From NCBI GenBank assembly GCA_029531795.1, contig JAPEIS010000001.1:6944001-7008000 (forward strand): a stretch of DNA of 64,000 nucleotides, written 5' to 3'. The stretch's first letter is position 1. Each line of letters begins with the position of its first letter. This stretch comes from Sclerotinia nivalis (Eukaryota > Ascomycota > Leotiomycetes > Helotiales > Sclerotiniaceae). The position numbers were made by a program, and so were the translations under genes. Of the stretch, positions 12,630 to 24,482 are shown piece after piece. The notes below the pieces were generated by a model, which was given only the letters and a program-made list of their open reading frames with translations, made no database searches and was not told the origin of the DNA.

Positions 12630-14384
12630 GTACCCCTTTTCTTAGAGTCGAGCTTCATTGAAATGATTAAAAAGATCAAATTTATCTGGATAACAATAGT
12701 AATAATTATGGATTAATTCTTGAGTATTCTTCAAATATTTTATAGGTTTTTCGGTAGATGTATTATAATCTATTTATCGAATAGTATATTTTAGACGGGG
12801 GCTATTATAGTTCTAATATTCCTATCGGGAATCCAGGATTTCCTTTATGTCGAATTGCTCAATGCTTTCAACTTCGATAAAAGGGGGGGGTGGATTGCAT
12901 TGACCGGGGATAGAATCATTATTGGCGAAATATAACAAATTAATATAAAAAACTAAATGATTCTTTATAAAGACAAAAAGCTTCAATTTATAAATATACA
13001 AATCTATAATTTTCAGAATTCGGAAGGAATCTAAGTTCTTCCAATCTAGTTTCTTCTGGAAACAAAGAGTTTGGATATTTTTAGTATTAAACTAAATTAG
13101 ATCTTTAGATTGGTATTAATAGATAAACGAATAATAGGAATCAGCATTCTTCGAATAACGGATTTGATTAACAATCAATTCGGTCTTTAGGTAATCGATA
13201 ATCGATTTTATCTTTTTGACGAATTCCTTAGCATTCAGGACTTCAAAGCAATCGGAGAATATAATGGATTCGAAATTCATTCAAGAATGGAAATTGTAAT
13301 TAGCAAAAAACAATAATAAACAAAAACTTTCGGATTAAATAGAGTTAATCGAGAATTCGACGATCGATAATTATTCGGATTAATTGTTTTATAGATAGGA
13401 TATATATGAGCGAAAGTATTGTTCGAATATTATATTTGCTTTTTTCGTTTATCTATTGATTTTAGGATGATAAATTATCGATAGTTTCGAAATAGTATTT
13501 AATTGTTTATAGATATATTTTTAGAAGTTAAAGATAAATTGAATTTTATGATCGGATATAATAGTTTGTGGTAGACTATAGAGCTTCTATATATACTTTA
13601 GGAATAGATAGAAGATTTCTTTGGAGTTATAAATTCTTTGGTAGGGTAGAAAATACTTCATTTTGGTCAATCGATTGATTACAATAAATATTGTATTATA
13701 TTTAAAACTTTTCGGAAAATAAATGATAAAATCGATTGAGATATCTTTTCAAACTTGTTATAAGATTGGGAAAGAATATAAGATTTCTTTTTGTTCTTTA
13801 CAATTCGAAACAGTTTGATGGTAATTATAATAATTGTATATCTAACGGAAAATGTAATCGTAATATCCAGATTAATAGTAATTTCGAGAAAGCAATTCGA
13901 AAATATAGGTATAATATAAATATTCGATAATAAAGAAATCGTAGATCATTCGGAGGAACTTTGTTTTTAAAAGATTGTAGTTAGGGATATAAAACTTTTT
14001 ACGATAATATAATAAATCATTATTCATAATATATTCAGATAATATGATATGTGGATATCTAGTAATATTCTTTTCTAAAGTCTTTAAAATTGATAATAAA
14101 AGTGGATTGGATAAATAAGCTTTAGCGAGTAGGGGTTTTAATTCTTTAGAGAATTCCAATTGTATAGATTTAGATTATTGAATAAGGATTGGGTTATCGG
14201 ATATTATAGATGGTTCAGGTTTACAGAGAGGTAATCCGGGTTTGTGAATAGATAATTCGGGATTGTAAATAGACAACAGAGTATCAATATAGATCTGATT
14301 ATAGATTATAATTGCAAAATAGATTTTCTTTTTTGAATTAACAATAAAAAACAAATCTGTATCTAGATTTTCAGTTTTCAGAAT
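12630..14384 (-). pseudogene. Integrase and chromodomain remnant of element I
   Basis: On the minus strand, 13872-14159 is the gypsy H2C2 zinc-binding region (block FELLSRNYY at its end, with the His positions mutated to Tyr). The linker from RNase H (LKTENLDTD) enters at 14384. A chromodomain-like tail is readable at about 12660-12860 (KEILDSR, PRLKYTIR, YPDKFDLF). A run of nine G lies at about 12885-12893. The frame is interrupted many times. Confidence 0.75.
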
Positions 14385-14531
14385 TGTTGAGAGGACAGGG
14401 GATAACAATAGTATTCTATATAGTATGAATAATATTGTATTGTAGTATGAATTGTCTCTTTTTTAAGGTTCTCTCTGTACGGAGAGGTTATATATCAAGG
14501 TGGGGTAACAATATATGATTATGTTCTGATA
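14385..14531 (-). repeat. 3' LTR of element N (R5, 147 bp)
   Basis: RIP-mutated version of the R5 LTR; compare 20541-20686 and 21626-21774. The inverted repeat around CGTACG is still visible (TCTCTCTGTACGGAGAGG). Confidence 0.85.
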
Positions 14532-15700
14532 TTGACTAAACTCTTCTTTTTTGTACGAATGTAAGTTGTACGAAGGATTCGAATCGGAATATGTGATTAT
14601 TGTCGTACAATTGGCTAGCCTCTTCTTTCGTTTGCTTTTCCAATTCTTCAACTTCAATTAATTTTCTATTCCTTTTCTTTTTCAATACAATTTCAAAACC
14701 AATCAATAGCTCTTTCAAATCCATCAAGAACTTCTAAGATAAAGCTTCTTTTTGTTTTCAAAAAGAAAATCGCGATTATGATATATGTTCTATCATTCGT
14801 ATAATAAGGCTTTATATAAATTTGACTTTTTGTATTAGAGCTATAATTTTGTACGATACTGCTTTTGCTACTATTCGGATCAATCAAAATCCTGTTCTTT
14901 TTATCGATAAACAACAACTTTTGCTCTTTTGTTATAATCTTTTGTAATTGACTTTGATTATATTATCTGGCCGTTCTGTTCCTTTCGTACGGAATAGAAT
15001 TTCACTAGTTCAGGTTCGAACAATGCATTCTTTGTATATCAATACACTTTTGATATAGAGTTGTAGAAGAATTGTTCCGAATAGATGCTGTATATATTAT
15101 CGTTGAGGTTTAATACTTTTTCTTGAATGTTATTGGGTTGTTGGCCATTTCCATAGTTGCTATGGAAATTGCAAATAATATGATCATACAGTTCGCTGTT
15201 CTATACAAAAGGGTGGTCTCGAAGATTCTAGAAAGTGTAATTTACTTCCTGCGGACGATGGAAACGGGGGCGATGACGATAACGATGATGATGTTGTTCC
15301 TGATGGTAGAGCTAAACAGAACTAGCTCGTACTAGGTTCTCGAAAAGTATCATTTCTCATCGAGTGATTTTCTGATTTGGATGTATGCAAATTCGTATTA
15401 GGGGTTCAACTTTTCTTCTTTTAATATTTGAAAGAAATGAAAAATAAATTTTAAATAAATATAATTAATCAATAATAAAATAAATATAAACAACTTTCAA
15501 AGAAATCTTAATATTCAATTTATATATACAAAGATTTAATTGCTTTTCGTATATTCTTCTCTATTTATCTATCCTTCGATTTATACAACAAGATAGTTTT
15601 GATCGATTAGTTTTTCCAATACTTTATTTGGTATTGTCTTTGTTATTGTATCGGCAGGATTATCTTGATCATTTATCTATCTGATTTCTGTAAGTTTATG
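14532..15700. other. N 3' region between RNase H and LTR; no recognised domain
   Basis: 14532-14947 matches the interior of element F (20687-21108) next to the LTR and has overlapping minus-strand open stretches without a recognisable family. 15120-15340 is less A+T-rich than its surroundings and has a plus-strand frame (antisense to N) with a Cys/His cluster followed by an Asp-rich tail. The rest, 15340-15700, is A+T-rich with nothing recognised. Confidence 0.5.
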
Positions 15701-17503
15701 TTATTTGTATAATTGCTCTAAAGTTATGATATCAATCATTAGTCTTTTTTCTTTTGTGATATTCAGCTTTACTAAGTATTTGTATAGCGAATACGAATCA
15801 ATGCAAACTATAATTGGAATATCAAGAAATTCCAATTGTAAAGTTATTATATTCAAAATAGTACGAATTGCAATGCCAATATCGATACCAACTATCATTC
15901 TATATATCTCCGATACTAATATACTTTGTGTTATCTGTTTGCTTTTCGTATTAGCATATTGAATAACATTTCCTTTGATCTCGAATTTGCTTTCTTCAAT
16001 TGGAATTTCGTTTGCAAATACGATAATATATTCAATTTGGCTATTTAAATCTTTATTGTTTGCAAATGATTTGTCTATAAAGATAAATAGCTTTGTATTA
16101 TCTAAATCAAGGGGGATGTAATACAAATCTCGGTTCAAATTGTCTATTTGCTATTTCAATTGCTTATTTAATGTATCGATATTATTATTGTTTGATTGTT
16201 GTTGTTGTATTGCGATTGATAAATCGTATGAAGCTTTTGATTGATATATAATTACGATATATATACTTTTTGCTTGTTGTTCTCGATAGTGTTCGTTTTG
16301 ATTATTTGCTTTTTCAACGAATTTGAATTTCTTGTTTTGATTCTTTTGTACGAGAATCATATTGTTGTTGTCTTTACAAAGGATATAGCTATTGAAGATA
16401 AAAGGAGATTCATTCGAAAGTTGTTCCGTTAGTTTTGTTTTCAAATTTGCTTTGATTAATTCTGAATTTTCTTGTTCTATAAATTCATCGATTGTTAGGA
16501 TCAAAGTATTATCGGTCTGTATATCTACGATGCCAAATTTCCGATTTTCCATTGTACGAGTGATCAATAAGCATGGATTGTATATGGAAATAATCATATT
16601 CAACTTTTCTTGATAATGTTTTCAATACGTTGTTCATCAATAAGTTCCTGATTCTGGAATGCTATATAATGGCTTTTTGATCATTATGATTGTATCGACC
16701 GGGAATTTGTGTTTTAATTCTTTAGGCAAATGAGCTAGGATCGTATAGTTCAATGTTGTTATCGATTGCAAGTATATTTAGATTACATTGCGAAGCTATA
16801 AAGAGGCCTTCTTTTGTATGAATGATAGGGTTAACGTTGCAATCAATTGTTGATTTGATTGTTGAATTATAAGCGATTAAATCAAAATCGCTTCTTTCCC
16901 TTCATCATTGTAGACTTGAATCATCTAACGCGATTTTTCGTATGGAGTATTCATTGTTTTTTCTTTGATTTTATTAATCAATCGAGAATTGAAGATTTGT
17001 TCTTTGTATGTTTCAGAATTGTATATTATAAATTCGAAAACGTTTTTAGTAATTAATGAATCGATTTTTTGATTTTGAGAAAGCTCAAATAGTTCTTTGT
17101 TGGTTGTAATAGTATTAGTTGTATAGAGTTTGATTGTAAGTTTGTAATCATCTTTCTTCTTTTTAGTTAAGTAGATTTCGGTTAAATAAAGTTTATCTTG
17201 AATATTTTCTTCAATAAGATAAGAATCGAGATCTTGTACGAAATGATAAACAATTGGTATTTCTATAATTGGTATATTCGGATGAGCATTTTCTTTTGTT
17301 TGTGTATGGGTTGTTCGAATAGATGGTTTCGGATTACTAGGAGTATTTTCAAATCGATCAAGATTCAGAATAAGATTACCGGAAACATTTTCGGATCGAT
17401 TATTCGAATGATAATAATTATCGGGAGTATTTTCTTTCTTTTGGTTTTCTTCATAGAATGATTTCATAGTAATTGTACGGAAGTTTGCAAGACTATGTAG
17501 CAT
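15701..17503 (-). pseudogene. Reverse transcriptase and RNase H remnant of copia N
   Basis: RNase H is open at 15701-16138 (blocks SQIEYIIVFAN and EKRLMIDIITLEQLYK). RT pieces are at 16151-16603 and 16925-17503; the last carries the copia RT entry region (FNSRLINKIKEKT then TPYEKSR). N is clearly related to K but diverged, so it is a different family, which agrees with its different LTR. Upstream sequence to 18424 should be the integrase side and is heavily mutated. Confidence 0.8.
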
Positions 17504-18424
17504 TTCGATTGTATATGAATTTCTATCGATAACAATAAGTTTGAATAGATTAGTTTAATTATGTTTTTCTTTCCAAACTTGTATTATTGAATTTAATGGT
17601 AAATTTATAGTATTATATGTGATTGGTTTATTTCGGGATTCTAATATATATTGAATCGATCTTCTAGTATGAATCTCCCGAATTTCTTTTATCGTAATTC
17701 GGACAGCTTTAGTTCTTTTCATTATTGTCGGTGTAGGGATATCGTACAGGATTATTCTTGGTATGCCTCAAAAACCAGGAGTATTGGTACTAACTCTTTC
17801 GGATTTGTTGTATCATTGACGGTTTTTACAATTATTTGAAAAATGAATTCTTTGTTCAGCTTTTTATCCTTCAATTCTTTTTGAATGATCTTGTACGATC
17901 GATGTAAGGGTATATGATATCATTCGATTTTTCCAATATTGTTGTAGACTTCTATTGGGACTTCATATATCTCTATTGATATTATATAAGCGTTTTGCTT
18001 GAATTTCTTAGACGAAAAATTCGTATCTGTATTATAAATGAAAGAATCAGGGGGATCTAAATAAATATCAATTCAGCACTTTTGTACTAAATTTCAAACA
18101 GTTTTCGTAGATATATCTTTTAAGAATATTGTTGTATTATACAAAGTAGCTTTATCGACTAAATGCAAAATAGGTTTTTTATCGATATAAAAGATATCCA
18201 AAATCACTAAATAATTGAAATCGATATCATCCTTAATTATAAATCGAAACCGTTTAGATGATTTTGAGTGTAATTGATAATGTTTGCAGAATTTGCTTAA
18301 TCGTTCTATTATACAAATATCAACATCGTATTCGACTCTAATAAGAATGTTTTCGAATCGTTATACAAAAGGATGATCAAATCGTCGATAGAATTGTTGT
18401 AATTCAATTTCTATCAAATGATTA
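17504..18424 (-). pseudogene. Integrase-side remnant of copia N
   Basis: Continues upstream of the RT of N on the minus strand, with no frame of any length and no catalytic motif that I can read. The assignment rests on position only. It ends where the R1 LTR of element C starts. Confidence 0.4.
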
Positions 18425-18587
18425 TGTTACGGGTTCATCTCCCTTCACCTGCACGTGATCATGTATGCCTTAGGCACACATGTATACACTCACTTCTATA
18501 TAGTCAGGTCACCTCCTTGATTTTCTTCTCCTCCTCGTAGTACAATAATAGATCAAATCTATATATACCTTTTCCCTTACCATAATA
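18425..18587 (+). repeat. 5' LTR of element C (R1, 163 bp)
   Basis: TGTTACGGG... to ...CCATAATA. It carries the R1 mid-LTR hairpin (CATGTATGCC/GGCACACATG, one arm mutated). Bases before it are GATTA. Confidence 0.88.
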
Positions 18588-20540
18588 ATTTGTATTATCC
18601 TTTCAAAGGCTCTGTCATTTTACAAAGTGATCTAGCCTTGCCAAATCATCTGTAGGCTTCTATATCTGTTTTCGACTGCTTTCGCGTCATCATAACTCGC
18701 CTGCTTTTGTACAATCGTGTTTCTTATCTGCTTTTGTACAGCTTCTGATCTTTGATTGCTTTTGTACAATCGTATTTATTCGCAGACTTTTGTATCTGTT
18801 TTTGATTGCTTTTGTACAATTGCAAATTCCCTATCGATTACTTTGTATAATTGTAATTCTTTTTACAATGGCTTTCGGTTCTATATCTGTTAATAGTGCG
18901 ATTTCTACTTTTATCGAAGGGATTCATATCGAAATTCAACGAGTCTTCGACTAATGGCCTACTATTATATAAATCCTAATAGAATTGGATATTTCAGTGA
19001 TACCAAACCTTACTACCAATCCTAACGAACAAACTACTTATCTGAATCATATTTTCTCTATTATCGAAGATTGCTTTACTATTCAAACTATTTATATCGT
19101 TATTCAAACAAATAAAATCGAAGAATTCAAAACGGAAAATATCGAACTTTTTCGCACTCTAACTAATAAGCAAGCTTAATTGAACGCCGGTAGTATTATT
19201 ATTAACCAGAAACCGATCACTCTTTACCAAACTCAAAAAAACCTGTTTGTTTTTAAAAACGAAAGATCTAATATTTTTGTTCGACAAAAGGATTATCAGT
19301 TCTGAAAGTTGGGTTTGCAATTCTGTTGAATAATCGATTTACAACTTTTTGTTTTCGAACAAAAGAAGATTAGCTATACTATTAATCTTCTCAATGATCA
19401 AATACAACAAAAGTATATTACGAAAATCATTAGATTCGTTAACGATTTTACTTGTTTCAATTCTGCTGTTTCGTTTTTGGCCAAATTGAACAAATTATAT
19501 ATCTCTATAAATATCGAAAAGGAAACCTCACTCAAATTCGATAAACTTTCTATAAGTCCAAAGGAATTCTTTTCGGTTTTCTTCTCTACATTGTTTCATC
19601 TTGTTAACTCTTGCTACAAGTCTGATCGTAAGATTGTTAATACGACAAAGCAAAAAATTACAGCCCTCTTTCGAACTTTGATTATTGATGACTCGAATCC
19701 CTATACAACCGATGATATTAATGATTAGCAAAAGAAATTCTCTATTTAAAGTCAGAATCTTCGTGACGCTAAGTATTATAACAAAAATTCTAGTAAAACA
19801 TTTGTTACTAATAATGACTCTATAAACCTCGATACAATAAAACAAAAAGGACAACAGAAAAAAGATCTGCAAAATAAGAAAAAGAAGTTTAATCCTACAG
19901 TTTTTTGTAATTGTTATAGTAGGATCGGCCACCTTCAGATTGATTGTTATACTATTTATAATATCAATAATAATCTTTTTCCTAGCAAATAAACTCCTAT
20001 TAATATCTTTTTCAATTACAATACCGCTGCCTCAATTAATCCGGCCCCCGATCAATACATTGCCGTTCCGGCTTTTCGAGACGCTAATAGATTTAATAAT
20101 AATCGTAATGGATTTCGAGGAGGATATACTGGTAATTGGGTACAAAGCCAATAACACTTGAATCAGATACAATAATAAGGCTATATCGAACTAAAAGAGG
20201 TTATCTCTATATTCAATTCAATCAAGAAAAGTCCCAAACAGGGAAAAGATTAATCTCTACGAAAAATCGTTTGTAGAGGAATACTAAGGGCAAGAAGGTA
20301 AATCGAAGAATGAATAGAGATAAATCATTGTAGTTTAACTCTATGAATAGCAAATTTCTATTCGTTAAAACTATTATATTCCTTGTGTATGAAAATCCCT
20401 TTATTGTTATAAATCTCATTGATAATGGATACTCTAGAGAAGCCTTTGCTAATCGTTCTTTTGCTTTCAAATACAATATTGAAATACAACTCTTATCTCA
20501 CCCTTACGAACTCTGATTTGCCGATAGAAAGATCGCCGAC
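18425..20540 (+). mobile_element. Truncated gypsy element C (family R1): 5' LTR and gag
   Basis: R1 LTR at 18425-18587 (163 bp), then the same leader, gag (18985-19179 and 19477-19728), zinc knuckle region near 19900-19950 and start of protease as in A. It is less mutated than A in places. It stops at 20540 after GATCGCCGAC, a point that corresponds to about 6200 in A, and the next base begins an R5 LTR. Everything downstream (RT, integrase, 3' LTR) is absent, so no target duplication can be tested. Confidence 0.85.
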
Positions 20541-20686
20541 TGTTGGGAAGACAGGGGATAACAACGGTATTCAAATTAGATGAATAATATTGTATTGTAT
20601 GATGAGTTGTTTTTTTTCTAAGGTCCTCTCCGTACGGAGAGGTTATATATCAAGGTGGGGTAACAACACGTGACCATGTTCCGACA
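20541..20686 (-). repeat. R5 LTR, 3' copy of element F
   Basis: TGTTGGGAAG...TTCCGACA, with the 18-bp perfect palindrome CCTCTCCGTACGGAGAGG at 20625-20642. It directly abuts truncated C. Confidence 0.9.
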
Positions 20687-21625
20687 CTGACTAAACTCTT
20701 CTCTTTCGTACGAATGTGAATCGTACGAAGGATTCGAATCGGAACATGTGACCATTGTCGTACAATTGGCTAGCGCCTCCTTTCGTTTGCTTTTCCAACT
20801 CTTCAACTTCAATCAACTTTCCATTCCTTTTCCTTTCCAATACAACTTCAAAACCGATCAATAACTCTCTCAAATCCATCAAGAACTCCTAAGATAAAGC
20901 TTCCTTTCGTTTTCAAAAAGAAAATCGCGATCACGATGTATGTTCCATCATTCGTACAACAAGGCTTTGCATAAATCTGACTTCTTGTATCAGGGCTATG
21001 GTTTTGTACGATGCTGCTCTCGCTGCTGCTCGGGCCGATCAAAATCCTGTTCTCTTTATCGGCGGACAACAACTCTTGCCCTTCTGCCATAATCCTTTGC
21101 AGTATCATTTGGGTAAAGGTCTAATCCCCATCCCTCGATCTCGTACGTAATGTTGTCAGGGATTGGAAACATATTGAAAGAATGGAATTTTCAATAAAAG
21201 AATTGATAAATTTTCAATATAAATGATAAATCACGATAATTTCTCGATGAATTTTCAAATAAAAGAATAAATTAAATTAAAATAGAAATAAAAATAGATG
21301 AATAAGATCGTACGGAGTGTTGCTAAATGTACGAAATGCGTGATGGACGCAAGTACGCTGTTCCTTTGAAAATCGCTATAGATTGTAATCAACTGTAGTA
21401 TCTTCGAAGACTTTCGTACCTTTTGATCACAAATTGTATTCAATTAGCAATCATTAGCATGTAGAAGAACAGATAGTACAATTTGACCACGGGTTAGGAG
21501 GTCAATTATACGAAATCTCAGTACGGGTGAGGTCTGAAATCTCCTTTCGTCTTTCTTCGTACACCTCTTCTATTCGTTCCTTGCTGCTCTGTGATTGACA
21601 AGTAATCCGGTCAACCACTGATCAG

Positions 21626-21774
21626 TGTTGGGAAGACAGGGGATAACAACGGTATTCAAATTAGATGAATAATATTGTATTGTATGATGAGTTGTTTTTT
21701 TTCTTCTAAGGTCCTCTCCGTACGGAGAGGTTATATATCAAGGTGGGGTAACAACACGTGACCATGTTCCGACA
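21626..21774 (-). repeat. R5 LTR, 5' copy of elements F and N
   Basis: Identical to 20541-20686 apart from an extra TTC after the T tract. It is followed by AGAAC, the TSD copy matching AGAAT at 14380-14384. Confidence 0.9.
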
Positions 21775-23891
21775 AGAACAATCTAGTTTTAATAAAGAAA
21801 GCATTTATTTTTCTTTTTAGATAAATTCTTTGATCTTTTAATTAGAGTATCGGATTTCGCTTTTTGTTTTCCAGAACAGTATATAATTTTGAAATTGAAA
21901 TAGAACAGAAATTCAAATCAATAGGTTTGACAATAATTCAATAACTTTGTAGTTATAAAATATTTTAGATTTTTATAATCTATAATAATTTTAATTGAAG
22001 AAGAAATGTCTTTTAATTTAAATTGCTATTTTTCGAAACAATAGATAATTGCCAGTAATTTTTTATTATAAATCTTGTAATTATATTTTGTAATTGAATA
22101 CTTCTTAAAGAAATATACAACAGATTTCAGAATCTCATTATTATTGTATTGGAAAAGGATTCCAGTAGATATATAATCCGATATATTTGTTTTTAAAATT
22201 ATATCCTTTTCTCAATCGAAAGAGATTAATACAAATGCTATTGTAAATATAGCTTTTAAATTCGAGAATGATTTCTTATAAATAGAATCTTATTGGAAAA
22301 TTATATTTTTTTTAATTAGATTTACTATCGAATGAATGATCGAAAAGAAATCGCAAATAAAACATCGATAGAAATTGTTAAATTTTATAAACATTTGTAT
22401 ATTTATTAGATTCTTCAGTGTTTTCTAATCAATTATCGTTTTAATCTTAATTAGGTCTATTCGGATTCCCTTTCGATTTACAATTAGGTTTAGGAATTTC
22501 GTTTTAGGTTTCAGGAATTTGTATTTCGATAGATTGGTATACAATTTGGTTTTCTGTAAGGTGTTTAGTACTTTTTGTATATGTTTTATATGTTCAGAAT
22601 GGGTTTTATTGTAGATCAGAATATTATCTAAATAAATAGTATAGAATATATCCAGATATTCTTTCAAAGTATCGTTGATAAATCATTGGAACATTGTTAA
22701 AGCTCCGATTAGTCTGAACGATATGATCAAAATTTCGAATAGATCGAATCGGGTATAGAATGCAATCAAGTATTTTTGTTTTTCTTTGATTCGGATATTA
22801 TTGAAGGCCGAGATGATATCTATTTTCATAAAATACTTCATCCCTTTCAAATTATTCAAGGATTCTTTGATTAAAGATAATAAGTATTGGTTTTTCACAA
22901 ATAGATTATTCAATATACAATAATTTATATAGAATCGAAGATCATTATTGGGTTTCTTAACAAATAAAATAGACAAAACGGAAACGAAAAAACTCGATCG
23001 AATGAATCTTTTTGTTAAATTTTTTTTTAATTTTTTTTGCAAAGCTTTCAATTCGTTCCGAGATATTAAATACAGGGCTTCAAATAGTAGCTTAGTTTTA
23101 TCTTGTAATCAAATATTATAATTGTATAAACAATATAGAGATAGTTTATTAATATTATATAAAGAAAATACATCAATTTACAAATGGAATTCAATAAGCA
23201 GATCTTCGAAAACAGAATCTTTTTTTTTTCAAGATTCGATTTATCAAATCGATATTAGCTTGGAATATCTTATAACTTCGATAGATATATATTGAGCAAG
23301 TTTGGATTGAAACATTTGCTATATCTTTTTTCTTTAATACTTTAAAACAAAACAGTAAATAAACAGGATGAATTTTGATAGAGATATCGAATAGAACTCG
23401 GATATTTGATGATTGTGCAAATATATTATAGAACTTCCGATAGAACTTGTTATCGAAACGAAAGATATTGGATATGAATCCAATATAGAGATCGTACTTT
23501 TTTAACCAAACCAACCCTAGAACAATCAGATAATGAATTAATTCAATAATATAGATTTTCGATCTTTTCTTATAATAATTGTTGATTTGTAGATCGATTA
23601 AAATATAACAATCCATTCGATTTTCAAGCAGTATTTTTCCGTCGAATTCAATGATTTCAAACGAAACAAGTAATTTGTATATTGGGAGCTTAATAACTTC
23701 AATCCAATTTCGATTTGCGAAAATATATCCTTTGTATCTGCTATCCACTATAGTATAAATAGAACAAGATCGATCAGATATCAGTAGGATAATAATATAT
23801 AATATTATCAGATTTGCTCGATTGCTTGTTTCTTCAATGAAAGATAAATCTCGAATTGCGATAGCAAACAAATATAATATATATAGGGTTT
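21775..23891 (-). pseudogene. Protease, RT and RNase H remnant of gypsy I
   Basis: Minus strand. Protease text is within 23191-23891 (IVDSRYKGYIF, corresponding to the Asp-Ser/Thr-Gly active site with Gly mutated). RT is open at 22683-23051 (KKPNNDLRFYINY, MKIDIISAFNNIRI) and 22425-22667 (TIYLDNILIYNKTHSEH, the catalytic box with one Asp changed to Asn). RNase H text continues to 21775, including the block near 21850 with the gypsy linker (YTVLENKKRNPIL). It joins 14384 and 38036 across the N and H insertions. Confidence 0.88.
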
Positions 23892-24176
23892 CGTTAAGAT
23901 CACATAGGCAAAGAATCAATTAGTCGTAAAACCGTAGCCAAACTTTTCATTACCCTTTTTAATCATGAATAAGATATTACTTTTAAGTTTAATCAATAAA
24001 GAGATATCAGAACGCTTATAGTTCGTTATTATTCCTGTCCTTTTATAAGTAATATAAAGAAGTTCGTTTACTAAACATTCCAAACTGATCGATGATGTTT
24101 CTATGCTGATGATTCGAAATGAGAATACTTCTGTTTAGGTTTTTTGTTTTGACGAAACTGTTGTGTGATTGTAATA
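23892..24176 (-). repeat. 3' LTR of element H (R6, 285 bp)
   Basis: Matches 37746-38030 nearly base for base; differences are transitions of RIP type. Flanked on the left by GGTTT. Confidence 0.9.
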
Positions 24177-24482
24177 GAGCCTTTTTTTCAAGGTTTCGTT
24201 CTTGAGAAGTTTATTGGTTTTGAAGTCGTTTGTTGTTTTTAAATCATTTGCTAGATGCGAGATGTTGTTGGGTAACAATATGAATGTAGTGTTTGGTTTT
24301 TTGTGTAACAAATAAATATAAACAAAATATAAACAATAACAATGTGTAATTTGCTTTACTAGAGTATTATAAACTTTTCAATTCTTCATTTCAATTTTCT
24401 GTAATTCTTTTGTTGATATTGCGATAATACTATCAAATTCCTGAATATCTTCAATATGTTTTATTAAGTTTCCGAATTAGCA

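Larger units (their letters stand above)
14385..21774 (-). mobile_element. Copia retrotransposon N (family R5), inserted in I; contains C and F
   Basis: Minus-strand copia element. Outer R5 LTRs are at 14385-14531 and 21626-21774, with the duplication AGAAT/AGAAC outside them (14380-14384 and 21775-21779; one C-to-T). The interior holds RNase H and RT (15701-17503), integrase-side sequence to 18424, then the inserted gypsy C and a third R5 LTR at 20541. About 1.17 kb separates RNase H from the 3' LTR, unusually long. The C-terminal part of I continues in frame on the far side, which supports insertion of the whole block as one event that was later rearranged. Confidence 0.7.
20541..21774 (-). 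mobile_element. Short LTR element F (R5), lacking pol; little mutated
   Basis: Two R5 LTRs at 20541-20686 and 21626-21774 flank a 939-bp interior. The LTRs are identical except for a 3-bp insertion. A PBS-like CTGATCAGTGGTTGACC lies next to the right LTR on the minus strand, so that LTR is the 5' one. The interior has minus-strand open stretches at 20691-20882 and 20848-21108 but no recognisable Gag, RT or integrase. It is far less A+T-rich than its neighbours and looks un-RIPed. It may be a non-autonomous deletion derivative of N. Its right LTR doubles as the right LTR of N. Confidence 0.75.
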
